Source: an uncultured Sulfitobacter sp. (lineage in GTDB: Bacteria; Pseudomonadota; Alphaproteobacteria; Rhodobacterales; Rhodobacteraceae). Taken from it: a stretch of DNA of 64,000 nt. The notes below the pieces were generated by a model. That model was not told where the DNA came from, searched no databases, and saw only the letters and a list, made by a program, of their open reading frames with translations. Location of the stretch: NCBI GenBank assembly GCA_947501805.1, contig CANMXJ010000004.1, positions 248,001 to 312,000 on the forward strand. The letters run 5' to 3'. Shown here one piece after another: positions 25,237 through 34,176 of this stretch. Position 1 is the stretch's first letter. Each line of letters opens with the position of its first letter. The position numbers and the translations under genes were made by a program.

Positions 25237-25797
25237 ATGTCAGCTCTAAAAATCAAAAAAGGTGCCACATCGCACTCCGCCTACAACCTACGCCCCAACT
25301 TTTCCGACGTGGTTGAGCGTCACACGCTGGCCGTGCTGGTCGAAAACGAACCCGGCGTCCTGGCGCGTGTGATCGGCCTGTTCTCTGGTCGCGGGTACAA
25401 CATCGACAGCCTGACTGTCGCCGAGGTGGATCACACCGGACATCTGAGCCGCATCACCATTGTCACCTCCGGCACACCGCAGGTAATCGAGCAGATCAAG
25501 GCCCAACTGGGGCGGATAATCTCGGTACATGATGTGCATGACCTGACGGTCGAGGGCGCAAGCGTAGAGCGCGAACTGGCGATGTTCAAAGTGGCGGGCA
25601 AAGGTGATCACCGTGTTGAAGCCTTGCGCCTTGCGGATATCTTTCGCGCCAATGTTGTCGACAGCACGCTGGAGAGCTTCATCTTTGAGATCACAGGCGC
25701 ACCAGAAAAAATCGACGCATTTGCCGATCTGATGCGTCCGCTTGGTCTGATTGAAGTTGCACGCACCGGTGTCGCGGCGTTGTCGCGCGGCGATTAA
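25237..25797 (+). CDS. ilvN: Acetolactate synthase small (regulatory) subunit
   Basis: The regulatory subunit activates the large subunit and confers valine feedback. The 186-residue product has an N-terminal ACT domain (HTLAVLVENEPGVLARVIGLFSGRGYNIDSL split across residues about 28-60) and the C-terminal ALS_ss_C domain (ADIFRANVVD, FIFEITGAPEKIDAF). AAGGAAACGG lies just before the start. It is in the same operon as ilvB, behind the twin hairpins. The symbol ilvH is equally used. Confidence 0.94.
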   Translation: MSALKIKKGATSHSAYNLRPNFSDVVERHTLAVLVENEPGVLARVIGLFSGRGYNIDSLTVAEVDHTGHLSRITIVTSGTPQVIEQIKAQLGRIISVHDVHDLTVEGASVERELAMFKVAGKGDHRVEALRLADIFRANVVDSTLESFIFEITGAPEKIDAFADLMRPLGLIEVARTGVAALSRGD

Positions 25798-25825
25798 GTC
25801 AAACAGACACGAAGTATTGACACTA

Positions 25826-25859
25826 TTATCTATGCTGTCTTTCTGGACAGCGTAGATAA
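25826..25859. terminator. Long hairpin after ilvN
   Basis: TTATCTATGCTGTC (25826-25839) pairs with GACAGCGTAGATAA (25846-25859): 14 pairs including one G-T pair, with loop TTTCTG. It sits 29 bases after the ilvN stop and 33 bases from the stop of the convergent gene, so it likely terminates or protects both transcripts, although there is no strong T-run. Confidence 0.6.
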
Positions 25860-25891
25860 ACCGCACTGGCTGGATAAAACGGCCGCGGCCC

Positions 25892-26245
25892 CTACCTGTT
25901 GCGCACCCGTCTGGGGGATGCCGCGTGTGCAGGTGACGGGTGAAGCTGCACAACTTCACCGGACCTTTTTTCAGCCACTTGGTCGGTGCCGCTTTGTGCA
26001 GCGCTTTCGCGCAGTTGATCCTGCAGGCCATGGCAGACCTTTTGTTCGACAATCTGCGCGTTGTGCGCACGGCGCATTTTGCGCTCGAAGGTCAAATCAA
26101 AACTCACCATATCACCCGCGTTCATCTGGCCTTGCAGATGATGCCCATCTGCTGTCGCATCATAAAATGCCAAATCACCCTGATCTTCACACCAAAACAC
26201 TGCTTTTTGATCGTTAAGATCGCTCCAGAGAACCACACCCATCAT
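25892..26245 (-). CDS. Conserved hypothetical protein
   Basis: A 117-residue protein starting MMGVVLWSDLNDQKAVFWCE. The N-terminal 70 residues look like a compact beta-rich domain (KAVFWCEDQGDLAFYDA, GDMVSFDLTFERKMRRAHN), recalling a cold-shock/OB-like fold, and the tail is low-complexity. Composition and frame support coding, and I recall similar small proteins in roseobacters. No ribosome site is ideally placed: AAGGA is 13 bases from the first ATG. It is convergent with ilvN. Function unknown. Confidence 0.6.
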   Translation of the reverse strand: MMGVVLWSDLNDQKAVFWCEDQGDLAFYDATADGHHLQGQMNAGDMVSFDLTFERKMRRAHNAQIVEQKVCHGLQDQLRESAAQSGTDQVAEKRSGEVVQLHPSPAHAASPRRVRNR

Positions 26246-26458
26246 CTTAATTGTACAATCCTTCAACAAAGAACAAACCACGTTGCGTCCTTAACCAATA
26301 CATGAAGAAGGCGCTGCAACGCACGATTGCATTTGTGTCTAAGAATGCGTAAAGCTGATGCGACTTCGCGTCAGAACTGTTGCTATATAGCGTCATATGT
26401 GCGAATTCCTTGCGTTATGGGGCGCGGCCAGCTTTGCTGGCTGCAGTTGGAAAGGTGC

Positions 26459-27262
26459 ATGGGCATGCAACCACAAAAACAATCACCTGCTGAATTGAGA
26501 AACATGTTTGGGGCGAACCTGCGGGAACTCTCTGCCAAATATGCCTCAATTTCCGATTTGTCGCGTCAGTTGGGCATCAACCGGACCCAGTTCAACAGAT
26601 ATCTGTCCGGAGAAAGCTTTCCACGTCCTGACGTGCTTGCGCGTATTTGCGCCTTTTTCAAAGTGGATGCCCGCGTGCTGCTGGAACCGGTTGAACAGAT
26701 CGGAGCGAGTCAGGATCCGATCGCGAATCCTTTCCTGCAAGACTACGTCAATGCCGGTGCCTCGAACGTGAGCGAGGATTTCTTTCCGAGTGGCTTTTAC
26801 CGGTTTTCGCGTCGCAGCTTTACCCGCCAGGATGTCTTCATTGTGGGCGTTGTGGTCATCAAACGTGATGGCACCAAGACCTTTATGCGCGGCTACGAAT
26901 CCGTCAGCGCAATGGAAGTACAAGACCTGCCCACTGATCCAGGCGCACGCGAATTTCGCGGCATTGTCATGCAACAGGAAGACGGAATCACCATTATCGT
27001 TTCGCGCAAGAATGCGATGACCAACTCGTTCAATTACCTCAGCCGTGTCGCCTCTTTCGAGAATAACTTCTGGGTCGGCTATGTTACACGCACCGTACCG
27101 GAGAGCGTTGGCGGCCTGCGCGCCACCCGAATGGTGTATGAGTATCTCGGGCCACGCCCTCGTGATGCGATGCAGGCGGCGCGCCAGACCGGATTTCATA
27201 AAACGGATGAGCTTTTGCCATTCCACCGTCGCTTGCTGCAACCTGACAAGTCCTTTTCCTGA
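26459..27262 (+). CDS. XRE-type helix-turn-helix transcriptional regulator
   Basis: The 267-residue protein has an N-terminal HTH (SDLSRQLGINRTQFNRYLSG, residues about 30-50; FPRPDVLARICAFFKVD completes the domain) and a C-terminal domain of about 180 residues that I cannot name (FYRFSRRSFTRQDVFIVGVV, FRGIVMQQEDGITIIVSRKN), possibly ligand-binding. AAAGG precedes; ATG 26459 or 26465 could be the start. The Rieske oxygenase gene follows 110 bp later on the same strand, so that oxygenase is a natural candidate target. Confidence 0.82.
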   Translation: MGMQPQKQSPAELRNMFGANLRELSAKYASISDLSRQLGINRTQFNRYLSGESFPRPDVLARICAFFKVDARVLLEPVEQIGASQDPIANPFLQDYVNAGASNVSEDFFPSGFYRFSRRSFTRQDVFIVGVVVIKRDGTKTFMRGYESVSAMEVQDLPTDPGAREFRGIVMQQEDGITIIVSRKNAMTNSFNYLSRVASFENNFWVGYVTRTVPESVGGLRATRMVYEYLGPRPRDAMQAARQTGFHKTDELLPFHRRLLQPDKSFS

Positions 27263-27372
27263 GCCACGCTGCGCCAGCGCAGAAGATGTCGCCTGTGACA
27301 AAGACGGGTCGCTGACGGCTGCGAAACTCTGCTGCACCTGCCTATACTCGTCCTCGACAACAGGAGGATAAC

Positions 27373-28533
27373 ATGGCCCATACCGAAACCGATCTGAGCG
27401 CCGTGCGCCGCCCGATCGAGACCGCCAACGGATTGCCAAACGCCCATTATACGGACGCCAGTGTTTTTGCCGAGGAACGCCAAGCGGTGCTTTTTGACAA
27501 CTGGGCAGGCCTCGGCGTTGCTGCGGATGTCCCCGAGATAGGTGATGCCGTACCCGTCACCTTCCTTGGCATACCCCTGCTAATGGTGCGCGACAAAGAT
27601 AACCACGTGCGCGTCTTTCAGAACATCTGCCGACACCGTGGCATGATCCTCGTTGATGCGCCGCGCAAAATCGAGGGCGCAATCCGCTGCCCCTATCACA
27701 GCTGGTGTTATTCCACAGATGGCCGTTTGGTCAGCACGCCGCACGTGGGCGGCCCCGGTCAGAATACACATGAAGGGATTGATCGTGCCTTGCTCGGGTT
27801 GTTCGAGGTGCGCAGCTACATCTGGATGGATGTTGTCTATATCAACATTTCCGGCACCGCCCCCGCCTTTGAAAAGGCCAACGCCGATCTGATGCAACGC
27901 TGGTCCGAATTTGACAAACCCCTGTTTCACGGCGGAGCGGGCAGTGCGTTCCAGCTTGAGGTCAATTGCAATTGGAAGCTTGCCGTCGAGAACTACTGCG
28001 AGAGCTATCACCTGCCTTGGGTTCACCCCGGTCTTAACAGCTATTCAAGACTTGAGGATCATTACCACATCGAGGAGCCGCGCAAGTTTTCTGGGCAAGG
28101 CACCGTTGTTTACCGCCAACTAAAGGGGGAGGACGGGAGTGTCTTTCCCGATTTTGACGGGTTGTCCAACAAATGGGACACGGCAGCGGAATATATAACT
28201 GTTTACCCGAATGTCCTGCTGGGCGTGCATCGCGATCACACATTCGCAATTGTATTGGTACCCGAAGGGCCAGAAAAAACGGTTGAACATATCCATCTCT
28301 ATTATGCAGAGCCTGACACCTCAGAAAAATTGCGCGAAAAGAACACTGCACAATGGAAAGAGGTGTTTGCTGAGGACGTCTTTGTCGTTGAAGGGATGCA
28401 GCGCGGTCGGCACGCTGTGGACTTTGACGGCGGTCGGTTTTCCCCTGCGATGGACGGGCCGACACATCTGTTCCACGACTGGGTCGCCACGCAGATGCAG
28501 GGCCACCGTGAAAGACCTCTGGCCGCAGAATGA
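27373..28533 (+). CDS. Rieske [2Fe-2S] ring-hydroxylating-type oxygenase, alpha subunit
   Basis: The 386-residue catalytic subunit has a Rieske centre CRHRG...CPYHSW (residues about 86-110) and a mononuclear iron site in NWKLAVENYCESYHLPWVHP. The family includes aromatic dioxygenases and also quaternary-amine oxygenases such as choline, betaine and carnitine monooxygenases, and this protein resembles the latter branch in size and motif context. No beta subunit or reductase is adjacent. AGGAGG lies 6 bases upstream of the start. Its stop overlaps the next gene by ATGA. Substrate uncertain. Confidence 0.88.
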   Translation: MAHTETDLSAVRRPIETANGLPNAHYTDASVFAEERQAVLFDNWAGLGVAADVPEIGDAVPVTFLGIPLLMVRDKDNHVRVFQNICRHRGMILVDAPRKIEGAIRCPYHSWCYSTDGRLVSTPHVGGPGQNTHEGIDRALLGLFEVRSYIWMDVVYINISGTAPAFEKANADLMQRWSEFDKPLFHGGAGSAFQLEVNCNWKLAVENYCESYHLPWVHPGLNSYSRLEDHYHIEEPRKFSGQGTVVYRQLKGEDGSVFPDFDGLSNKWDTAAEYITVYPNVLLGVHRDHTFAIVLVPEGPEKTVEHIHLYYAEPDTSEKLREKNTAQWKEVFAEDVFVVEGMQRGRHAVDFDGGRFSPAMDGPTHLFHDWVATQMQGHRERPLAAE

Positions 28534-28772
28534 AGGCGCTGGACAACGCTCTGCTGGCCGCACATGCGGCCGATGACAGCGAAACCCTGATCAAGCTTTA
28601 CGCGCAAGCCGCTGATACCGCTGAAACGGCGGACAGCGCCGCGTTTTACCTCACGCATGCCTACATATTTGCGTTGGAATCAGGGCACGCCGATGCGCCT
28701 GCCCTTCACCAACGCCTGATAGATGCCGGGCGCGAACAGCCATTGTCCGCGCCAAAGCCTCCAAGAAGATAA
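28530..28772 (+). CDS. Small helical protein coupled to the Rieske oxygenase
   Basis: An 80-residue, alanine-rich helical protein (MKALDNALLAAHAADD..., FYLTHAYIFALESGHADAPAL) that overlaps the oxygenase stop by four bases. The pattern of paired amphipathic helices suggests a TPR-like hairpin. Coupling argues for a partner or chaperone of the oxygenase. I do not recognise a named family. Confidence 0.72.
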   Translation: MKALDNALLAAHAADDSETLIKLYAQAADTAETADSAAFYLTHAYIFALESGHADAPALHQRLIDAGREQPLSAPKPPRR

Positions 28773-28774
28773 TG

Positions 28775-30184
28775 CTAAAGCGCGGGAGGTCGCTTGTTCG
28801 GCCAATCAGTCATCTTGTGCCAATCCTGCGCGAGCCGCAGCAAACGCCTGTCACTGCCGCGTGGACCGATGAGTTGCAGACCACCGGGTAGACCGTTTGC
28901 GCCAAAACCCACAGGGATATTCACGACCGGCAGGCCAATCAACCCCGCCGGAATGACCACCTGCATCCACCGGTGATAGGTGTCCATGGTGACACCTGCG
29001 ATCTCAGTCGGATGGACCTGATCCACATTAAACGGCCAGCATTGCGCCGAAGGCAACACCAACACATCCACCTGCTCAAACAACTCGACCGTACGGCGGA
29101 ACCAGTCAGAGCGGGTCAGACTTGCATGATGGACTTCCATCGCTGACATCGCGATGCCACGCTCGATTTCCCATATCGAGGCAGGTTTAAGCAACTTTCG
29201 CGTTTCGGGGTCTTCGTAAAGCGGCAGTGATCCTGATGCGACAGCAAAAGAGCGTAGCGTGATCCAGCTGTCCCACATCCGCGCCGCTTCAAAGGGCACT
29301 GCGAGGGGTTCGACAACGTGGCCTAGACCCGTCATCTGCTGGAGGGCCGCTTCGCTCAGTTCCGCAATGCCAGCTTCATAGGGCAGTGCCCCGCCCCAAT
29401 CCCCCAGCCAGCCGATGCGTTGCGGTGCCAGAGGCTGATCTGGCAGTGGGCTTGTCAAATCTATCGAAGTCCCAAGGGGCTGGCATGGATCAAGACCCGT
29501 CATCGTACCCCCCAGCGCCGCCATATCGGCCGGGTTGCGCGCCATTGGGCCCGAAGTCGCCAGCTGGTGCATAAAGAGATCACCCACCGGTTCGGACGGC
29601 ACTGTTCCCCATGTCGGGCGCATACCGTAGACGTTATTCCATCCCGCCGGATTGCGTAGCGATCCCATCATGTCCGAACCATCCGCCACACTCAACATGC
29701 GGGCCGCAAGTGCCGCTGCCGCACCACCGGACGATCCACCAGCCGATTTGCCCGTATCGTAGGGATTGCGGGTCGCGCCATGCACAGGATTGAAGGTATG
29801 ACTGCCCAGACCAAACTCGGGTGTATTTGTCTTGCCGATGAAAAGGGCGCCAGCCTCACGCAGCCGCGCAATCACCAGATCATCTTTTTCGGCAATCTGA
29901 CCTTCGAATATTGGCGACCCCATGGAAGTTGGCATGTCTTTGACATTCGCCAGATCCTTGATCGCCATGGGGATGCCGTGCAGCCACCCCTTGCGCGGTG
30001 TGGCATCTGCAGCGCGGGCTTCATTCATAAGCGCATCTGGGTCACGCAAAGATACAACTGCATTCACATCGCTGTTCACGGCCTCGATGCGCGACAGCGT
30101 GGCCTGCATCAATTCTGCTGCGCTGAGTTTGCCCTGCTCTATCAACGAGGACAGGGCCAGCGCGTCTTGTTCAAAAAGCTCCAT
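28775..30184 (-). CDS. Amidase (amidase-signature family)
   Basis: The 469-residue enzyme has the Ser-cisSer-Lys triad: Lys in GIPMAIKDLAN, the Gly/Ser-rich signature GKSAGGSSGGAAAALAA, and a nearby DGSDMMGSLRNPAG. These enzymes hydrolyse amides; substrate cannot be set by eye, and it lacks adjacent gatC/gatB, so it is not the tRNA amidotransferase subunit. No clear ribosome site precedes ATG 30184. It is convergent with the Rieske operon, with one base between the stops of the two genes' last codons and the next gene. Confidence 0.9.
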   Translation of the reverse strand: MELFEQDALALSSLIEQGKLSAAELMQATLSRIEAVNSDVNAVVSLRDPDALMNEARAADATPRKGWLHGIPMAIKDLANVKDMPTSMGSPIFEGQIAEKDDLVIARLREAGALFIGKTNTPEFGLGSHTFNPVHGATRNPYDTGKSAGGSSGGAAAALAARMLSVADGSDMMGSLRNPAGWNNVYGMRPTWGTVPSEPVGDLFMHQLATSGPMARNPADMAALGGTMTGLDPCQPLGTSIDLTSPLPDQPLAPQRIGWLGDWGGALPYEAGIAELSEAALQQMTGLGHVVEPLAVPFEAARMWDSWITLRSFAVASGSLPLYEDPETRKLLKPASIWEIERGIAMSAMEVHHASLTRSDWFRRTVELFEQVDVLVLPSAQCWPFNVDQVHPTEIAGVTMDTYHRWMQVVIPAGLIGLPVVNIPVGFGANGLPGGLQLIGPRGSDRRLLRLAQDWHKMTDWPNKRPPAL

Positions 30185-30283
30185 TACTGGACAACAGCAA
30201 CTATCCCTATAGAAAGCAAGGAATATGTTGATTGCGGACGCCGCCTTGGCACGCACCAAACCCCAATGTCGCGCGGTATCCGG

Positions 30284-31408
30284 TTAGTTGCCTTGCGCTT
30301 CGGCGCGGCTCTTGCCGCTCACGGCCAAGGCCAGCGTCGCCCCCATCAAACCATCAAGATCACCATCCAGAACACCCTTTGTGTCCGAGGTTTCAAAATT
30401 GGTGCGCAGGTCTTTGACCATCTGATAGGGCTGCAAAACATATGACCTGATCTGGTTGCCCCAGCCCGCGTCCCCCGCGCTCTCGTGTGCTTCGTTGACC
30501 AGAGCAGAGCGTTTGTCCAGTTCCATCTGGTACAAGCGGCTTTTCAACGCTTTCATCGCGATGTCGCGGTTCTGATGCTGGGACTTAACTGACGAGGTGA
30601 CCACAATACCAGTGGGGGCATGCGTGATACGCACAGCGGAATCGGTTGTGTTGACGTGCTGGCCGCCCGCTCCTGAGGAACGATAGGTGTCGATGCGAAT
30701 ATCGGCAGGGTTCACTTCGATTTCGATGTTGTCATCAACAACTGGATATACCTTTACCGAGGTAAAAGACGTATGCCGCTTGGCCGCCGAGTCAAAAGGA
30801 GAAATGCGCACAAGACGATGCACACCGCTTTCAGATTTCAACCATCCATAGGCGTTATGTCCGGCGATCTTGTAGGTTGCCGATTTAATGCCCGCTTCTT
30901 CGCCCGCGCTCTCGGCCATCAATTCAACTTTGTATCCCTTTTTCTCGGCCCAGCGGACGTACATCCGCGCCAACATGCTGGCCCAGTCGCAGGATTCCGT
31001 CCCCCCAGCACCGGAGTTTATTTCGAGAAACGTATCGTTGGCATCTGCCTCACCGTCCAGTAGCGCCTCAAGTTCCTTTTGCGCTGCGGTTTCCGCGAGT
31101 TTCTTTAGCGCGGCTTCGGCGTCCGAGATGACCTCTTCGTCCTCTTCCATCTCGCCCATTTCGATCAACTCGATGTTGTCGGCAAGCTCCTGCTTGATCC
31201 CCTCGTAGGTCGCGATGGCATCAACCAATGACTGACGGTCTCGCATGAGCTTTTGTGCAGCTTCTGCATCATCCCACAGGTTCGGATCCTCGACACGCGC
31301 GTTAAATTCCTCAAGCCGGTGGGTTGCTGTTTCAACGTCCAGACGTTGTCCCAACAATTCCAATGACTTGGAAATCTGATCTGCGGTGTTTTGTGCCTCT
31401 GCGCGCAT
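30284..31408 (-). CDS. prfB: Peptide chain release factor 2
   Basis: RF2 recognises UGA and UAA stop codons. The 374-residue protein has the SPF recognition tripeptide ([15 protein letters not shown]) and the catalytic GGQ in [17 protein letters not shown]. Unlike the E. coli gene there is no in-frame TGA after codon 25, so the programmed +1 frameshift is absent and the frame is open throughout. AAAGG lies 11 bases before ATG 31408; a TTG three codons earlier is less likely. Confidence 0.95.
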   Translation of the reverse strand: MRAEAQNTADQISKSLELLGQRLDVETATHRLEEFNARVEDPNLWDDAEAAQKLMRDRQSLVDAIATYEGIKQELADNIELIEMGEMEEDEEVISDAEAALKKLAETAAQKELEALLDGEADANDTFLEINSGAGGTESCDWASMLARMYVRWAEKKGYKVELMAESAGEEAGIKSATYKIAGHNAYGWLKSESGVHRLVRISPFDSAAKRHTSFTSVKVYPVVDDNIEIEVNPADIRIDTYRSSGAGGQHVNTTDSAVRITHAPTGIVVTSSVKSQHQNRDIAMKALKSRLYQMELDKRSALVNEAHESAGDAGWGNQIRSYVLQPYQMVKDLRTNFETSDTKGVLDGDLDGLMGATLALAVSGKSRAEAQGN

Positions 31409-31475
31409 CGGGTTCAAGCCTTTATTCTATGCCCTTTTGACATAGACCAGCCGTCCGAAATCGGCAAGCGGAAGG

Positions 31476-31497
31476 GCGGGGTTTCCCCCGACCCCGC
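31476..31497 (-). terminator. Hairpin between mrcA and prfB
   Basis: GCGGGGT (31476-31482) and ACCCCGC (31491-31497) form a 7-bp stem directly next to the PBP1A stop. There is no T-run, so it is a weak terminator or mRNA-end stabiliser; prfB may partly read through from upstream. Confidence 0.4.
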
Positions 31498-34050
31498 TTA
31501 ATACAAACCGCCCGAAGACAAGGTGCCAAAGCTTGCCTTGGGACCAACAACCGCTTTTTTACCTGTGGATGTTGTGACCTGCTTGGACACGCGGTTCACC
31601 TCTTCGACCAAGGGCAAATCCGCCCCCATTGCAAAGCCGCCATCAAAAGTAATGCCGAATATCGGCTCTTCGCCAGTACGGAAACACTCGGACACAACAT
31701 TCGGGCCAGACGCACCGGAACTCAGGCGCGCACCTGAAAACCGGTCGATCTTAATGAATTCACAGTCTTCGGGCACAGAGAATTCGCCGCCGCCGTATTT
31801 CTTGACAGCCTCGCGCATGAAACGCTGGAACACGGGCCCGCACATACCGCCGCCTGTTGCGCCGCGCCCCATCGGTTTGGGTTGATCATAGCCGATATAG
31901 CAGCCAGCCACGATGTTGGAGGTGAACCCGACAAACCACACGTCTTTTGCATCATTGGTTGTGCCAGTCTTGCCGGCTGTCGGGACGCCAAGGTTCACCG
32001 TCTTGCGTGCGGTGCCGCGTTCCACAACGCCTTTCATCATCGATGTCAGCTGATAGGCGGTCACGGGATCCATCACACGGTCCCGGTTGGAAATAACACG
32101 CGGAGCAACACCGGGATCAAGGCTGGCCAGCTGGCAATCGGTACAAATGCGTTCATCATGCTTGTAGACGGTGCGCCCGTAACGGTCCTGAATACGATCA
32201 ACAAGCGTTGGTTGGACCCGTTCGCCACCATTGGCAAACATCGCGTAGGCGCTGACCATCTTATAGAGCGTCGTCTCTTGCGAGCCCAAGGCGTTGGCCA
32301 GCACGGGCGAAAGATCCTCATAAACGCCAAAACGTTCGGCATAGCTGCCAACCACGTCCATACCGACTTCTTGTGCCAGACGGATGGTCATCAGATTGCG
32401 CGACTGCTCGATACCAGTACGCAGCGGTGTTGGCCCATAAAACCGGTTTGAGGAGTTGCGCGGCCGCCAAACACCTTGCGGTGTGTTGATCTCGATGGGG
32501 GCATCCACGACGATCGTGGCGGGCGAATACCCACTGTCGAGAGCGGACGCATACACAAACGGCTTGAAACTGGAACCGGGCTGGCGTTGTGCTTGCGTTG
32601 CGCGATTGAAAACCGACGCCTGATAGGAAAAGCCGCCCTGCATCGCGATCACTCGGCCTGTGTCTACGTCCATCGCCACAAATGCGCCCTGTACTTCGGG
32701 CACTTGACGCAGGGTCCAGCGGATAAAACTGCCATCCGCATCCGCTGTCATACGGCGCACGAGAACCACATCACCCACCTCGACCAGATCACCAGCCCCT
32801 CGCGCCTTGCGGCCAAGTTGGCCATTTTCAAGACGTTTGCGCGCCCATTGGGCGTCCTTGGCCGGAATGAAATGACCGTCTGCACCTTCTTCGACACCTT
32901 CTATACCGATGCGGGCATTGCCGCCGTCCACACCTAGAACAACAGCCGGATACCACTGGTTTTCCAGATCAATATCGCGGGGCACACGCACATCGGCCAG
33001 CGCTTCACGCCAGCTTTCCTCGGATGCAAGCTGCTCAACGGGAATAGACTTTCCTGTGCCGCGCCAGACGCCACGACCTCGGTCGTATTGCTCCAACTGA
33101 CGGCGCAGCGCGTTTGCTGCAACTGGCTGCATTTCATTGTCGATGGTGGCGCGGACCGTGAGGCCCGATGTGAAGAACTCCGCCTCGCCAAAATCCTCGG
33201 ACAGTTGACGGCGGATTTCATCGGTAAAGTAATCGCGTGGCGGCAGATCAGCCTTGAAACTGGCAAAGTCCCCGTTCTGGACAGAGCGCAAAGGCTGCGC
33301 CTTTTCAGCGGCGTAGGCATCATCGCTGATATAGCCGTTTTCATTCATCTCGCGCAGCACGAAGTTACGGCGTTGCAACAAGCGTTCCTTGCCACGTACC
33401 GGATGGAATTGTGACGGTGCTTTGGGCAATGACGCAAGGAATGCCGCCTCGTGCGGGGCCAGTTCGCTTAGGGTTTTGTTAAAATAGGTCTGCGAGGCTG
33501 CTGCGACGCCATAGGAGTTCTGACCCAGAAAAATTTCGTTCAGATACAACTCAAGAATTTTCTCTTTTGGCAAGGCTTCTTCGACGCGCGCGGCGAGGAT
33601 GATTTCCTTGACCTTGCGTTCTGCGCGGCGGCTGCCGTCTAGCAGAAAGTTTTTCATCACCTGCTGTGTGATTGTTGACGCACCGCGCACGTCCTTGCCA
33701 CGCGACCGCACCGCATCAATCGCAGCGGCTGCAATACCGCGCAGATCGTAGCCTTCGTGATCGTAGAAATTCTTGTCCTCCGCCGAAATAAACGCGTATT
33801 TCACAAGCGGCGGAATGGTATCCGCAGGGGCAAACAGGCGCCGCTCCTTGGCGAACTCGTCGATCAGACGTCCCTGCCCCGAATATATCCGGCTGATCGT
33901 TGGCGGCGTATAACTGGCCAGGCTTTCATGGCTGGGCAGGTCGCGACCATACATCCAAAAGACCGCACCGATGGTCAACGCCACCATGCCGATGCTCATT
34001 GTGAGGGTGGTAAAGATACCGCCCAGAAAAGAAAGGATAAATCGGAACAC
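31498..34050 (-). CDS. mrcA: Penicillin-binding protein 1A (bifunctional glycosyltransferase/transpeptidase)
   Basis: This class A PBP builds peptidoglycan at the inner membrane. The 850-residue protein has an N-terminal membrane anchor (residues about 10-33), a GT51 domain with catalytic EDKNFYDHEG and STITQQVMKNFLL, an OB-like insert, and a transpeptidase domain with SSFKPFVYAS (catalytic Ser of SxxK), SRN, and KTGTT. It is upstream of prfB and downstream of a cell-wall amidase on the same strand. Confidence 0.95.
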   Translation of the reverse strand: MFRFILSFLGGIFTTLTMSIGMVALTIGAVFWMYGRDLPSHESLASYTPPTISRIYSGQGRLIDEFAKERRLFAPADTIPPLVKYAFISAEDKNFYDHEGYDLRGIAAAAIDAVRSRGKDVRGASTITQQVMKNFLLDGSRRAERKVKEIILAARVEEALPKEKILELYLNEIFLGQNSYGVAAASQTYFNKTLSELAPHEAAFLASLPKAPSQFHPVRGKERLLQRRNFVLREMNENGYISDDAYAAEKAQPLRSVQNGDFASFKADLPPRDYFTDEIRRQLSEDFGEAEFFTSGLTVRATIDNEMQPVAANALRRQLEQYDRGRGVWRGTGKSIPVEQLASEESWREALADVRVPRDIDLENQWYPAVVLGVDGGNARIGIEGVEEGADGHFIPAKDAQWARKRLENGQLGRKARGAGDLVEVGDVVLVRRMTADADGSFIRWTLRQVPEVQGAFVAMDVDTGRVIAMQGGFSYQASVFNRATQAQRQPGSSFKPFVYASALDSGYSPATIVVDAPIEINTPQGVWRPRNSSNRFYGPTPLRTGIEQSRNLMTIRLAQEVGMDVVGSYAERFGVYEDLSPVLANALGSQETTLYKMVSAYAMFANGGERVQPTLVDRIQDRYGRTVYKHDERICTDCQLASLDPGVAPRVISNRDRVMDPVTAYQLTSMMKGVVERGTARKTVNLGVPTAGKTGTTNDAKDVWFVGFTSNIVAGCYIGYDQPKPMGRGATGGGMCGPVFQRFMREAVKKYGGGEFSVPEDCEFIKIDRFSGARLSSGASGPNVVSECFRTGEEPIFGITFDGGFAMGADLPLVEEVNRVSKQVTTSTGKKAVVGPKASFGTLSSGGLY

Positions 34051-34176
34051 CGCGTGTCGCCCTCTATGTGGCTTGCATTAAAGCTCTTATAGCTGGCCGC
34101 GCCGCAATCGTCAAAACATGGCACCTATCTACATCGGCCATTATTTGCCCATAATATCAAAGGGCTTAGCCCAACT

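Noticed and set aside
28775..30184. GatA subunit of the tRNA amidotransferase
   Set aside because: No gatB or gatC nearby, and sequence between motifs differs from GatA. It is a general amidase.
30284..31408. Programmed +1 frameshift in prfB
   Set aside because: The frame is open from the start with no early in-frame TGA, so no frameshift is needed.
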